Positions 26,121 through 36,066 of a stretch of 64,000 bases of DNA are shown here, in pieces. A model generated the notes under the pieces. The model did not search any database. It was not told the DNA's origin and worked only from the letters and a program-made list of their open reading frames with translations. How positions within the stretch are numbered: the stretch's first letter is position 1; each line of letters begins with the position of its first letter. The position numbers were made by a program, and so were the translations under genes. The stretch comes from Bog-532 sp963805255 (lineage in GTDB: Bacteria; Actinomycetota; Actinomycetes; Streptosporangiales; Streptosporangiaceae): contig CAWDTK010000003.1 in the NCBI GenBank assembly GCA_963805255.1, forward strand, positions 1-64,000, in the 5' to 3' direction.

Positions 26121-26660
26121 TCAGGCCGGTGGTTCGGTGAGCGCGGCGATCCGCCGGATCAGGGCTTCCTTGACCTCGGGGGCGAGCGGGGCCGGCCTGG
26201 TCGCCTCGAACAGCCACAGGCCGTCGGCGGCCAGCCGCGCGAGGAACAGGTCCAGCTGTGCCGGATCGGGCACCGGCGGCTGGGGCACCCAGCGCGCCAT
26301 CAGGTCGTTCCACACCTGCGCCAGCTCCGGGCTGGTTGCCGACTCCACCATGAACGCCAGCTCCGCCTTGCTGGCCAAGCCGTGTGCACTGGAACGCACA
26401 TAGGCCGCCGCGCGCTCCTCGGCTGTCGACTCCTCCAGCGGCTTGCCCAGTTCCGTGAGCAGATGCTGCTCCCACTCGCCGGTCAGGTGCCGCTGGATCG
26501 CTATCAGCAGCTCGTCGCGGGTGCGGAAGTGGTACATCAGTCCGGGCTTGGTCAGGCCGGCCTCCTCGGCCGCAGCCTCTAGGGTCAGGGCGGTGATACC
26601 GTGCCGCTCGGTCACCCGCACCGCGGCCTGCAAAATCTGGGTCCTCGAACTTGGTCGCAT
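26121..26660 (-). CDS. TetR-family repressor
   Basis: 179 residues. The N-terminal TetR domain reads RTQILQAAVRVTERHGITAL, then EAGLTKPGLMYHFRTRDELL with the recognition helix. The ligand-binding C-terminal domain is of the TetR_C type found near MFS pumps (LARLAADGLWLFEATRPAPL). ATG at 26660 lies directly beside a 28-bp palindromic operator, so autoregulation is expected. Its likely target pump downstream is now only a stub. Confidence 0.92.
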   Translation of the reverse strand: MRPSSRTQILQAAVRVTERHGITALTLEAAAEEAGLTKPGLMYHFRTRDELLIAIQRHLTGEWEQHLLTELGKPLEESTAEERAAAYVRSSAHGLASKAELAFMVESATSPELAQVWNDLMARWVPQPPVPDPAQLDLFLARLAADGLWLFEATRPAPLAPEVKEALIRRIAALTEPPA

Positions 26661-26664
26661 CTCA

Positions 26665-26692
26665 TAACTTTACCATCCGGAAGGTAAAGTTA
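26665..26692. promoter_or_regulatory. Palindromic TetR operator
   Basis: TAACTTTACC (26665-26674) and GGTAAAGTTA (26683-26692) are perfect 10-bp inverted arms with an 8-bp spacer, 5 bases from the TetR start codon. Such a site is the size expected for a TetR dimer pair and overlaps the promoter or leader of the repressor gene. Confidence 0.8.
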
Positions 26693-26942
26693 CTCGCCTA
26701 AGGAACGCGGCCCCGCCCGGCTACCGAAGCTCGTCCGCCCCAGGCTCGCGCAGCGGGCGCAGGCCCCGGGCAGGTCGGGGAGATGGAAGCAGGACCGGCC
26801 GAGCGTGTTCACGTGGTGGCGCACGAACGGGGAGAACGGCTGGGACGAGACCAGCGCTGGACCCTGGACCGGGTCACCGTGCTGATCGGCGGCACCGAGC
26901 CAGCGGCAAGGCGGCGAACGTTTCCTGACGGGACGGCGGCCG

Positions 26943-27812
26943 TCAGGTGCCCAGGGCGAGCAGGCGGACGGCGTTCTGCTTGAGGATCTTGGAGCGGATG
27001 TCCGGTTTGATGTCCAGCTTGCCGAAGTCGCGGAGCCACCGTTCCGGCGTCAGCAGCGGGTAGTCGGTGCCGAACAGCACCTTGTCCTGCAGCAGCGAGT
27101 TCATGGCGCGGACCAGTTGCGGCGGGAAGTACTTCGGCGACCAGCCGGACAGGTCGATGTAGACGTTGGCCTTGTGGGTGGCGATAGAGATCGCGGCGTC
27201 CTGCCACGGCACCGACGGATGCGCGAGGATCACCGCCAGCCCCGGGAAGCCGGCAGCCACATCGTCGATCAGCATGGGATCCGACAGCCGCAGCTTGATG
27301 CCCCGGCCACCCGGCAGCCCGGCGCCGATGCCCGTCTGGCCGGTGTGGAAGACCACCGGCACGCCCAGCTCCTCGATCGCCGCGTACAGCGGGTAGACGG
27401 CGGGATCGTTGGGCGCGAACCCCTGCAGGCTGGGGTGGAACTTGAACCCGCGGACCCCGTGCCCGGCCACCAGCCGCCGTGCGCGGCGCACCGCCTCGTC
27501 CGGAACCAGCGGGTCCACCGAACCGAACGGGATCAGCACGTCAGCGTATCCGGCCGCGCGGTCGGCGATCTCCTCGCTGGACAGCGCCGGATGCCCGGAA
27601 GCCGTCGTCGCGTCCACGGTGAAGATGACGGCGGCCATCTGCCGCTCCCGGTAGAACGCGCCGATCTGCTCCACCGTCGGCGTGCGCTCGTCCCCCGCCT
27701 TGAAGTACCTGGCCGACGCGGCGAGGAGTTCGCCGTCCATCGAGTAGCGCCCGTGCCCGTCTCCCTCGACGTGCACGTGAACGTCGATCGCGACGAATGG
27801 CGTCGTATCCAT
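26943..27812 (-). CDS. Amidohydrolase-family protein (ACMSD-like TIM barrel)
   Basis: 289 residues of amidohydrolase subtype 2. The metal motif is AIDVHVHVEG near the N-terminus; further ligands lie in VRGFKFHPSLQG, VPVVFHTGQTGIG and VILAHPSVPW, and the catalytic Asp in KVLFGTDYPLLTPERWL. Relatives hydrolyse or decarboxylate aromatic-derived carboxylic acids. The start ATG at 27812 has GAGAGGAA upstream. It stands alone, with no neighbouring aromatic pathway genes to identify the substrate. Confidence 0.88.
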   Translation of the reverse strand: MDTTPFVAIDVHVHVEGDGHGRYSMDGELLAASARYFKAGDERTPTVEQIGAFYRERQMAAVIFTVDATTASGHPALSSEEIADRAAGYADVLIPFGSVDPLVPDEAVRRARRLVAGHGVRGFKFHPSLQGFAPNDPAVYPLYAAIEELGVPVVFHTGQTGIGAGLPGGRGIKLRLSDPMLIDDVAAGFPGLAVILAHPSVPWQDAAISIATHKANVYIDLSGWSPKYFPPQLVRAMNSLLQDKVLFGTDYPLLTPERWLRDFGKLDIKPDIRSKILKQNAVRLLALGT

Positions 27813-27972
27813 CCGGGTTCCTCTCGGCCGTAGCGCCTGCTGCTAGCGAACCTACGCCACCGCATTGATTTCGCCGGCCCCTGCGCGAGGCCGGCGAGGT
27901 GGAAACTGGCGGCGAGCCATGGTCACGGGGGGGCGGCCGCGTACTTGTGAGGCAGCAGCCTACGATTGAGGC

Positions 27973-28462
27973 ATGAACCGGATGCAGGTGCCGGCGACGA
28001 AGGTCATCGGCGCCAGCCCCGAACGGATCTTCGCGGTGCTGACTGAAAGGTCATCGGCGCCAGCCCCGAACGGATCTTCGCGGTGCTGACTGACCCGCCG
28101 GAACATCTCCTCATCGACGGGAGTGCAGCGTCCGCGCGGTGCAGCCGGGCGGCCCGGAGCGGCGCACCCTCGGCGACCAGTTCGGCATGGACATGAAGAT
28201 CGGCGCGCCGTACAAGGTCCTCAACACGGTCGTCGAGTACGATGAGGACCGGCTGATAGCCTGGCGCCACTTCAACGGGCATCGCTGGCCCTGGCAGCTC
28301 AGGCCCTTCGGCGACGGCACGACCGAGGTCACCGAGACCTTCGACTGGCCGACGGCCCGGATCCCGCTGCTGATCACGCTCAGCCCGTTCCCCCGGCGCA
28401 ACGCCCGCGGCATCGAGACGTCGCTCACCCGGCTGGCGGATATGGCCAGCGGGCCGGGATAG
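27973..28462 (+). pseudogene. SRPBCC-family protein broken by a 47-bp tandem duplication
   Basis: ATG at 27973 opens a START/SRPBCC protein (PATKVIGASPERIFAVLT). A 47-bp segment is repeated exactly (28000-28046 and 28047-28093); as 47 is not a multiple of three, the frame shifts. A second change near 28120 is needed to reach the final frame, which reads GMDMKIGAPYKVLNTVVEYD and WRHFNGHRWPWQLRPFGDGT with the normal family ending at 28462. The intact gene would have had about 145 residues. Confidence 0.7.
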
Positions 28463-28503
28463 TGACAGCCGAACGGGACTGGCCGGGGGGCGGCAACGCC
28501 GTG

Positions 28504-28541
28504 CAGGGACACCGGGCAGGGACACCGGGCAGGGACACCGG
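28504..28541 (+). repeat. 13-bp tandem repeat, three copies
   Basis: CAGGGACACCGGG is repeated at 28504, 28517 and 28530 (last copy one base short), in the leader of the following epimerase gene and just before its ribosome site GGAGGGG. Confidence 0.8.
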
Positions 28542-28557
28542 AGGGGAATAGCAGGCG

Positions 28558-29916
28558 ATGGGCATTACCTACTCAACCGTCGTGGACGCGCCGGTCAGCG
28601 AGGTGTTCGGATGGCACACCCGCCCCGGCGCGATCACGCGGCTGTTGCCGCCGTGGCAGCCGGTCCGGGTCGGCCAGGAAGCCGGCTCGCTGCGCGATGG
28701 CCGCGCCGTCCTGCTGATGCCGGGCGGTGTGCGCTGGGTGGCGGCCCATCAGCCGGACGGTTACAACCCGCCGCATCAGTTCGTCGATCAGCTGGTGTCG
28801 GCCGGGCTGTCCTCGGTGCTGTCCTGGCGGCACACCCACATGTTCAGCGCCGAGGGCGAGGCCGAAGCGGAAAACGAAACCCGGGTCAGCGACGATGTGC
28901 AGACGCCGCTGCCGGCGGCGGCACTCCGGCAGATGTTCGCCTACCGGCACCGTCAGCTCGCCGCGGACCTGGCCACCCACCGCTGGGCACGGCTGCACCG
29001 CAGCGAGCCCCTGACCGTCGCGGTCACCGGAGCCAGCGGCCTCGTCGGGACCGCGCTGACCGCCTTGCTCAGCACCGGCGGCCACCGCGTGATCAAGCTC
29101 GTCCGCCGGCCGGCCGCCGGAGCGGGCGACCGCCAGTGGCAGCCGGACCAGCCCGATCCGGACCTGCTGGCCGGCGTGGACGCCGTAGTCCACCTGGCCG
29201 GGGCCAGCATCGCCGGCCGGTTCACGCCCGCGCACAAGCGGGCCGTCCGGGACAGCCGCGCCGGGCCCACCCGGCGGCTGGCCGAGCTGGCGGCGGCCAC
29301 GTCCGGCGGCCCGCGGACGTTCGTCAGTGCCTCCGCCGTCGGCTACTACGGCGCCGACCGCGGCGACGAGATCCTGGGCGAGGACAGCCCCCCGGGTGAC
29401 GATTTCCTGGCCGGCGTCGTCACGGACTGGGAGGCGGCCACCGCCCCCGCCGCGGAAGCGGGCCTGCGGGTCGTGCAGGTGCGCACCGGGATCGTGCAGA
29501 CCCCGAAGGGCGGCACCCTGCGGCTGCTCTACCCGCTGTTCGAGGCCGGGCTCGGCGGCCGCCTCGGCTCGGGGCGGCAGTGGCTGTCCTGGATCGGCAT
29601 CGACGACCTGGCCGACATATACCTGCGTGCCCTCGTCGATCCCGCCCTGTCCGGGCCGGTCAACGCGGTCGCGCCGGACCCGGTCCGGAACGCGGGCTAC
29701 ACCCGCACGCTCGGCGCGGTGCTGCGGCGGCCGGCGGTCATTCCGGTCCCGGGCTTCGGACCCCGGCTGCTGCTCGGCGAGGAGGGGGCCCGTGAGCTGG
29801 CCGAGGCCAGCCAGCGGGTCCGTCCTGACGCCCTGCTCGCCGTCGGCCATCCGTACCGTCACACGCGGCTCGAGCCGGCGCTGCGGCACCTGCTCGGGCA
29901 CGTCCGCAGCGCCTAA
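28558..29916 (+). CDS. TIGR01777-type NAD(P) epimerase fused to SRPBCC domain
   Basis: 452 residues. The first 150 form a START/SRPBCC domain (YSTVVDAPVSEVFGWHTRPG). The rest is a short-chain dehydrogenase of the SDR39U1 group: the nucleotide motif VAVTGASGLVGTAL, the AGVDAVVHLAGASIAGRF block, the active-site YYG in SASAVGYYG, and the DUF1731 C-terminus (PVNAVAPDPVRN ... LLLGEEGARELAEASQRVRP). ATG at 28558 follows GGAGGGG. This fusion is common in actinobacteria, and relatives are linked to cell-division or ligand-modifying roles, without a proven substrate. The preceding SRPBCC pseudogene may be a former partner. Confidence 0.92.
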   Translation: MGITYSTVVDAPVSEVFGWHTRPGAITRLLPPWQPVRVGQEAGSLRDGRAVLLMPGGVRWVAAHQPDGYNPPHQFVDQLVSAGLSSVLSWRHTHMFSAEGEAEAENETRVSDDVQTPLPAAALRQMFAYRHRQLAADLATHRWARLHRSEPLTVAVTGASGLVGTALTALLSTGGHRVIKLVRRPAAGAGDRQWQPDQPDPDLLAGVDAVVHLAGASIAGRFTPAHKRAVRDSRAGPTRRLAELAAATSGGPRTFVSASAVGYYGADRGDEILGEDSPPGDDFLAGVVTDWEAATAPAAEAGLRVVQVRTGIVQTPKGGTLRLLYPLFEAGLGGRLGSGRQWLSWIGIDDLADIYLRALVDPALSGPVNAVAPDPVRNAGYTRTLGAVLRRPAVIPVPGFGPRLLLGEEGARELAEASQRVRPDALLAVGHPYRHTRLEPALRHLLGHVRSA

Positions 29917-29957
29917 GCCGGGTCTCAGCCGCCAGGCCCGGCGGCGCGGGCCAGGGT

Positions 29958-31874
29958 TCAGCCGGGCACGCCGGTGACGCGGACCACGACGATGGCCACG
30001 TCGTCTTGGCGCCGTATGCCCTCGCTGAACGCGTTCAGATCGTCCTCGATCGTCTTGACGATGCTGACGGCAGGGCGCCCGAGGCTCCGGGCCAGGGCGT
30101 CGGCCAGCCGGGCTGTCCCGTAGAACGAGCCGTCGGCGGCGCGCCTGTCGGTCACACCGTCTGAGTAGAGCACGAGGGTGTCGCCGCATTGCAGCGCCAG
30201 CCGTTCCGTCCGCGTATCCGCGTCCTCGAACATGCCCAGCGGCAGGCCTCCGCCCGAGGTGAAAGAGACCTCGCCGCTGGCCCGGACCAGCGCCGCAGCC
30301 GGATGCCCGGCGCTGGTGAGCTTCACGTCGAGGCGATCAGCGCGCCAGCGCAGGTGCGCCGCTACCGTTGTGACGAAACGGTCGGTCTCGTGCGTCATCA
30401 TGGCCGCGTTCACCTTGGCCAGCACCTGGGCTGGGTGGTCGTCCCAGAGGCTGAGCAGCCGGATGCCGTGCCGGACCATGGCGACGACCGCGGCGGCCTC
30501 CGCACCCTTGCCGCACACATCGCCGAGGACCAGGCCCCAGCCGCCCGGGCTCTTGAAGAAGTCGTAGAAGTCACCGCCGACCTCGATGTCCTGGGCGCCC
30601 GGGCGGTAGGCGGCCGCCCAGTCCAGGCCCGGCATCGGCGCGGGCACCGGTGGCAGCAGGCTGGCCTGCAGGGCCGCGGCCGTGTCGGAGCGGCGCCGGT
30701 AGCGGCGTTCGGTGCGCAGCGCCAGCGCCAGGTGCTCTCCGATGTCCTCCAGCACACGGAGGTCGGAGAGATTGAAGGCCGGCTTGTCCGGCGGCCGCAC
30801 CAGGGTCAGCACGCCGTCGGTGGAATCCCCCGCCCGCATGGGGACGCTGAGCACCGAGCCGGCCCCCAGGACGGCGAGCACCGGATGGCCGTCGGCGGTG
30901 ACTCCCAGCGCGTTCTCGTCCAGGATGTGGGGGTGCAAGGCGGCCTTGCCGGTCTGCAGGACCTGGTTGTGCAGCGGTGCCGCATCGGCCGTGTCTCCCC
31001 CGACGAGCGGGGCCAGGGGGTTGTCCGGGCCGGCGACGACGGCCCGGGTGACGCCGCCCTCGCGGGCCAGATCAATGATCACCCAGTCGGCGGTGTGGGC
31101 CTGGAGCAGCCAGGCCACCCGGTGCAGGGTGCCCGGCTCACCGGGGGATCGGCCCTCCAGCAGCAAACGCGTGACCTGGGACATGAGATCCACTCGGCGT
31201 GCCGCGGCGGCCAGCGCGCTCTCTGGCTGCGGGCCGCCGTCAAGCTGCGGGCCGCCGTGCGCGGACTGGCTTTCCGGTGCCGGGGCCAGCGGGGCACCCG
31301 GGGAAGCCGGCTGGGCAACGGGTGGCAGCACGGCCGCGGCCACCAGCGGGTGCACCTCCGACGGCGGATTGAGGCGGACCAGCAGAATGCGCGCCCGCAG
31401 ATGCCGCCGGGAGGCAAGCAGCACCGAGTTGAACGAGCTTTTCCCGCCGTTGCGGAACACGGCCGACAACTGTGACCGGAAGGCGGCCCGGGCCGTCAGG
31501 TCGACGAAGACGGGAAACGGCTTCCCCGCGACGTAGGCGGATGAGGTGCCGAGCAGTTCCGCGGCGGCTCCGTTCGCGCGGCGGATGAAGCCTCCGTGGT
31601 CGAGGACGAAAACGGGGACGGGGAGCTCACCGAAGACGGCCCGCAGCAGCGCGCGTTCGCGGTCCGTGGCGTCACTGCGCCGGAAGATCTCCTGGTCCTG
31701 CTCGGCCACCTGGTCACGGATGACGCGCAGCTCTTCCTCGGCGAGTTCCAGTTCGATGAAGAGAGCGTCTGCCACGTCCGGGGAACTGTGCCCGACGGTC
31801 CGCAAGGCCCTGTTCCGCCTGCTGAAATCGGCGAATTCCTGATCGAACCCACTGAGTTCAGTGCTGTCAGTCAC
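29958..31874 (-). CDS. PAS-GAF-SpoIIE protein phosphatase
   Basis: 638 residues. A helical N-terminus (ELELAEEELRVIRDQVAEQD) is followed by a PAS domain (ELPVPVFVLDHGGFIRRANG), a Pro/Ala linker, a GAF domain (residues about 230-390) and a C-terminal PP2C/SpoIIE phosphatase: LQASLLPPVPAPMPGLDWAA, EVGGDFYDFF with metal Asp, LGDVCGKGAEAAAVVAMVRH, and LYSDGVTDRRA with the second Asp. Such proteins dephosphorylate STAS-type anti-sigma antagonists. The start is GTG at 31874 after GGAGAGG. It is the last gene of a minus-strand set STAS - CheB - CheR/PAS - SpoIIE, and the STAS protein at 38028 is a plausible substrate. Confidence 0.93.
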   Translation of the reverse strand: MTDSTELSGFDQEFADFSRRNRALRTVGHSSPDVADALFIELELAEEELRVIRDQVAEQDQEIFRRSDATDRERALLRAVFGELPVPVFVLDHGGFIRRANGAAAELLGTSSAYVAGKPFPVFVDLTARAAFRSQLSAVFRNGGKSSFNSVLLASRRHLRARILLVRLNPPSEVHPLVAAAVLPPVAQPASPGAPLAPAPESQSAHGGPQLDGGPQPESALAAAARRVDLMSQVTRLLLEGRSPGEPGTLHRVAWLLQAHTADWVIIDLAREGGVTRAVVAGPDNPLAPLVGGDTADAAPLHNQVLQTGKAALHPHILDENALGVTADGHPVLAVLGAGSVLSVPMRAGDSTDGVLTLVRPPDKPAFNLSDLRVLEDIGEHLALALRTERRYRRRSDTAAALQASLLPPVPAPMPGLDWAAAYRPGAQDIEVGGDFYDFFKSPGGWGLVLGDVCGKGAEAAAVVAMVRHGIRLLSLWDDHPAQVLAKVNAAMMTHETDRFVTTVAAHLRWRADRLDVKLTSAGHPAAALVRASGEVSFTSGGGLPLGMFEDADTRTERLALQCGDTLVLYSDGVTDRRAADGSFYGTARLADALARSLGRPAVSIVKTIEDDLNAFSEGIRRQDDVAIVVVRVTGVPG

Positions 31875-32119
31875 CGACCTCTCCTATCCGGTCCTATCGG
31901 GCGAGGCTGGCGCACCGTCTGGCTCTCGGCGATGCCTGCACCGCCTGGCCGCCGACCAGCCCGCGCACGATCTAACGCCGATGCCGTCGCTCATATCGAT
32001 GCAAAACCGTTGCACCCACGCAGGCATTCTATCCCGCAACAGGCCCCCCTGCCTTCCCCCGGAAGACTACAGATTGAGAGCAATCATATTCTTAGCGTAC
32101 ACATCGGCCGCCTGGCAAC

Positions 32120-33477
32120 TCATTCGCCAATTCGCTGTTCCGCCTGCGGCGCCTCGGTGCGGACGTGATCTATCACCAAGATGAAGCCACTGGTCGCGCC
32201 GTCCTCGGTGCGGAGCGGAGTGGCGGCGATCCGCAGGTTGACCGTCTTCCCGCGCCGGTTGACCGCGGCGAGTTCCAGCGCCGGCGAGTCGTCACCGGCC
32301 TGGTTCACCAGCTTGCGCAGGTGTGGCGTGACCACTTCGGTCGGCAACCCGATATCGAGAGCCAGCAGGCTCTTGCCGACGGCCTCATCCGCCCGCAGTC
32401 CCCACATCTCCTCCGCTCCCGGGCTCCAGACCTGGACGCACAGCTCCCCGGTCAGCACGATGACGGCGTTGCCGAGGCTGCGAAAGACCGCGCCCAGGAA
32501 ACTGTTGGTCTGGTTGACCTCTTCGGTGCGCTGCCGCAGTTCCTCGTTGATCTGCTGCAACTCGTCGTTGGTGGACTGGAGCTCCTCGTTCATCGTCTCC
32601 AGTTCCTCGTTGGTCGACTGGAGCTCCTCGTTGGTGGTCTCCAGTTCCTCGTTGGTCGACTGGAGCTCCTCGTTGGTGGTCTCCAGTTCCTCGTTGAGCG
32701 ACTGCAGTTCCTCGTGCGCCCGTTCCAGTTCGGCGTTGGCGTGCTCCAGGTCATCGCGCATCCGCCGGTCCCGGGTGACGTCGATGAAGCTGATGCCCAC
32801 GCCGACGAGATCGCCGGGAGTGCCGAACAACGCGGCAACCGTCACGTCGTAGTAGCGCGGCTGCGAGCCCACCCGCTGCCATTCGACGTCGCGTAGCTCT
32901 ATCTGGCGCAGGTCCGTGCGCACCTGCTCGATGGGAGACCGCAGCTCGACCGGACGGAAGGAGACCTCGAGGTCCTGGAACGGGCGGCCCACGTCGCGAG
33001 GCCGCAGGTTGAACAGCGCCTCCGCGGTCGCGTTGGCCACCCCCAGGTTCCCGGCCAGGTCGATGGCGAGCTGCGCAACCGGTACCGACGCCAGCGCCGC
33101 GGCCTTCAGCCGGCCGACAGCCGACTCATGCCCGGCTGGCTCCGCCCACAAACCCGGCTCACCCGGTACCCGCGGACCCGACGGCACCTTCCGGAAAATG
33201 CGCTTGCGCAGATCTACCGGCTGAAAATGGTCGGAGTGGTTGAGCAGCATCTCGGCTTTGCCGAGGAAAAGGTAACCGGGATCAGACAGCGCAAAGTGAA
33301 ACCGGCGGAGGACGTCAGCCTGCGTTTCCGCGTTGAAATACATCAGGGTATTGCGTGACACCAGCAGGTCAACACGGGAAATAGGCGCGTTCCGGGTCAG
33401 ATCGTTGCGGCCGAAAATCACCTGCCGCCGGAGGTCACGCCGGAAGGTGCATTTGTCGCTGCCCAGCTCGAAGTAGC
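32120..33477 (-). pseudogene. CheR C-terminal part fused to PAS domains, separated by IS
   Basis: Continuation of the CheR gene on the far side of an inserted transposase. It starts SYFELGSDKCTFRRDLRRQV, continues through DLLVSRNTLMYFNAETQADV and FHFALSDPGYLFLGKAEMLL, the end of the SAM methyltransferase. Next comes a PAS domain (VAQLAIDLAGNLGVANATAE), a long coiled coil of alternating EELETTN and EELQSTN heptad units (about 32560-32720), and a final PAS domain (AVIVLTGELCVQVWSPGAEE ... ILVIDHVRTE). Without its N-terminal half this segment lacks the SAM-binding site; it could only be made from an internal start. Confidence 0.85.
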
Positions 33478-35444
33478 TTTCCCGCAACGGTTTCCTGGCC
33501 GGGGGCTGGGGTGCGCATTCTGGTGAGCCTGGCGTCGCGGGCGGCTTCGGCGGCGGCCAGGTCCTTCTTCGCGGTCTTGACGGCGGCGGCTGCTTTCTTC
33601 TTGGCCGGGTTGGGGACCTTCCGGTCCGGGTCCTCGGCGGTGACGGCGTAGGTGTCCAGGGCGTCGAGGGCGAAGTGAGCCCGGCCGTAGCGGAAGTAGT
33701 TCTCCTCCCGCCACCGCGAGCCCATCCCGTAGACCGCGGCGGCGGGCGGCATGTCGGCGGCCTGGCGGGTGGCCAGGATCCGGATCTCCAGGCCTTTGTC
33801 CAGGCGGGTGACCTGCCGCAAGGTGAGCACGCGTCCTTTGTGCGTGCCGCTGGTGACGGTGATGTCGATGCTGCCGTCGGCCAGTGCGTAGCGGTGCTCG
33901 CGGCCGTCGTCGCCGGCGTGGACGGCGGTGGTGAATGCGTCCGCGGGCAGGTCGGGGATGTCTTCCCCGGCGCTGGCCTTGCGGTAGGTGAGCAGGTCGA
34001 ACCTGGCGTCGATGATCTCGGCGAACAGGTCCGGGGACCAGCCGCCCCGGTCAAAGCACGATATGGGCTTGCGGTCTTCCCCGGCGATCTGGCGCAGCTT
34101 GGGCAGCAGCTCCTTGATCTGCCCGGCCAGCGAGGTGGACGGTTCGGCCATGACGACCAGCAGCGGGTCCCCGGCGCCGTCGGTGACCCAGGTCTCCTCC
34201 GTCGCCGGGCCGGGGAACTTCAGCCGGGCCACGTGCATCTTCTGTATCTCCCGCGTGCCGAAGTACGCCCGGGTGTGCCCATCGATGCAGAGGAACCCGA
34301 GGTCGTCCGGGCTGGCCGCCGCGCGGCGCCTGGCTATGGCCATCTGCAGGTCCGCGGCCTTGCCGGCGGCGGCGAGCCCGGCGAGCTTGCGGCGGATCGT
34401 CTTGGTTTCCGGTGCCCGGTCCAGGCCCAGGATGCGGCCCATCGCCGGCGGGGGGACGCGGGTGGTGCCCTCGGCGCGGGGCTCGCGCAGCAGCGCCTGC
34501 AGCACCTGGTGGACCAGGACCGTGTCCAGGCTGTAGTAGCCGTCGCGGAATCCGGCCGTAGACCTGGCGGGCGCATTCCAGCAGGCCCGTGTCCGCCAGG
34601 GCGGGCAGAGCGATCAGCAGCCCGGCCAGCGGGTAGCGGCCGCCGGCGGCGAATACCGGGGCAGCGCCCTCGCCGAGCAGCCCGAACCGGGCCAGGACGC
34701 GTTCCCCGTCCCGCGGCACCGGGTCCGGCAGCACCGGCAGCAGCCCGCCGGCGGCCTCGGCAGCCTCGGCCCGGCCTGCGGTGCTGTCCTGACCTGCGGG
34801 CTCGTCCGCAGCGTCGGCGGCAGCATCGTCCTGGCCAGCGCCGCCGCCGCCGCCGGCGGCGGGCTGCTGCTCGTCTCGTGCGGCGGCGCCGTCCTCAGCG
34901 TCCTGGCGTGCGGCGCTGCCGTCCTGGCCTGCGGTGTCCTCGCCGGGCTGGCGTTCTTCCCGGGCCGGGACGGCGGCGCGGGGGCGGGCCGGGACCGTCC
35001 CAGGGCGGTGCGGACCGCGAAGGTCGAGACACCGCACCGGCTGGCGATCGCCTCCAGGCCCAGGCCCCGCGCGTCCAGGTCGTTGATTTCCGCGGTCAGC
35101 TCCGGGGTGAGCTTGGTCGGCCCCTTGGGGCCCTTCCTGGCCGGCAGCAGCCCGGCCAGCCCGTTCTCGCGGTACGCCGAGACCCACCGCCATACCGTCG
35201 CCAGGTCAGTGCCGAGCGCGGCCGCGACCTGCTTCTGCGTCGCGGCTTTCAGCTTGGTCACCTGCACCGCGGCCAGCCGCCGCCCGGCCTCGTCGCCGGC
35301 TTCCCAGGTGAAGGTCGCCATGCCGTGCACCCATATCTGGCCGCCGCCGTCCGGCAAGGTGAGCAGCCCGACGCCCGGGGCGATCTCGGCAGCGCCGCCA
35401 GGCAGCCACGGCAGTACAGCCTGGGTCAGCCTGCTGCCTGCCAC
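33435..35444 (-). pseudogene. HTH-DDE transposase in three frames
   Basis: The start at 35444 (MAGSRLTQAVLPWLPGGAAE) leads to an HTH domain: TQKQVAAALGTDLATVWRWV, AYRENGLAGLLPARKG, and a second HTH (GLEAIASRCGVSTFAVRTAL). A frameshift near 34800 brings in GGLLPVLPDPVPRDGERVLA; a further one near 34550 leads to the catalytic part with LGFLCIDGHTRAYFGTRE, ISCFDRGGWSPDLFAEII and WREENYFRYGR, the likely DDE residues. The 3' frame ends in host CheR sequence at 33435. Two frameshifts make it inactive unless they are errors. It belongs to the large putative transposases with DRGGWSP motif; I cannot give an ISfinder family. Confidence 0.65.
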
Positions 35445-35475
35445 GAGGACCCTTCTCCCGATCTCGGATATGCAT
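33478..35475 (-). mobile_element. Transposon/IS of unassigned family inside cheR
   Basis: About 2 kb that splits the CheR reading frame; the host frame resumes immediately on both sides (APDLIK at 35476 and YFELGS from about 33474). I could not find clear terminal inverted repeats, and the target duplication cannot be fixed because both junctions lie in A-rich triplets. The 3' end may be truncated, because the transposase frame runs straight into host sequence. Confidence 0.7.
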
Positions 35476-36066
35476 TTATTTTATCAAATCCGGGGCGAAG
35501 CCCTCCGGCACGTCACCTAGCGCCCGGGCGTCATAGACCCCGTAGCGAGCCTGCTGCAGGGCGTCTTCATCCAGGTCAGTCGCGTAAATCTTTACCCGGG
35601 CGCGGAATTGATCGGGCCCCAGGGCTTCGGTCAGGATAATGGCAAGGGTGTACGCCTCCTCACCGGTGGCGCATCCAGCGCTCCAGACACGTATCGGCGC
35701 CTGCGGCCCCTTGGCCGACAGCAGTTCCGGTACTACCTTCTCGCTCAGCACCTGCCACGCCGCCGGGTCCCGGAAGAAACCCGTGACGTTGATGAGCACG
35801 CTGTTGAAGAGTTCCGTGAACTCCTCGGGCTGCAGCTCGAGGTAGTCCCGGTACTCACCGAAAGTCGACAGGTCAAGCGCCGCCATGCGGCGGTATATCC
35901 GCCGCTGCAGCGTCGACGGTTTGTACCCGGTGAAGTCGAATCCCCGCGTTTCCTTGAGCATAAGCAGGAGGTCGTCGAAGGCCGGCTTAATGTCAGGCGA
36001 GGTCACGTACGAAAGCGTACGCTTCCGCGCAGCGGCAGGCGGGCCACTGATCTGGCGCCGGGTCAT
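35476..36066 (-). pseudogene. CheR methyltransferase, N-terminal part cut by IS
   Basis: The start ATG at 36066 overlaps the CheB stop as ATGA. CheR N-terminal domain: FDDLLLMLKETRGFDFTGYK, RRIYRRMAALDLSTFGEYRD; the SAM-binding domain begins with IRVWSAGCATGEEAYTLAII and KIYATDLDEDALQQARYGVY. After APDLIK the inserted element supplies a stop. CheR transfers methyl groups from SAM to glutamates of chemoreceptors; in CheB-CheR-PAS hybrids without chemoreceptors the target is unknown. Confidence 0.88.

Noticed and set aside
25776..26582. 268-residue plus-strand frame over TetR
   Set aside because: Antisense shadow of the TetR and MFS stub region.
28573..30189. 538-residue antisense frame over the epimerase gene
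   Set aside because: Composition is Arg/Pro/Gln/Gly-rich without any domain, whereas the plus strand has a clear SRPBCC-SDR gene.
33675..35639. 654-residue plus-strand frame over the cheR transposase
   Set aside because: Antisense shadow with repeated RR/PG composition.
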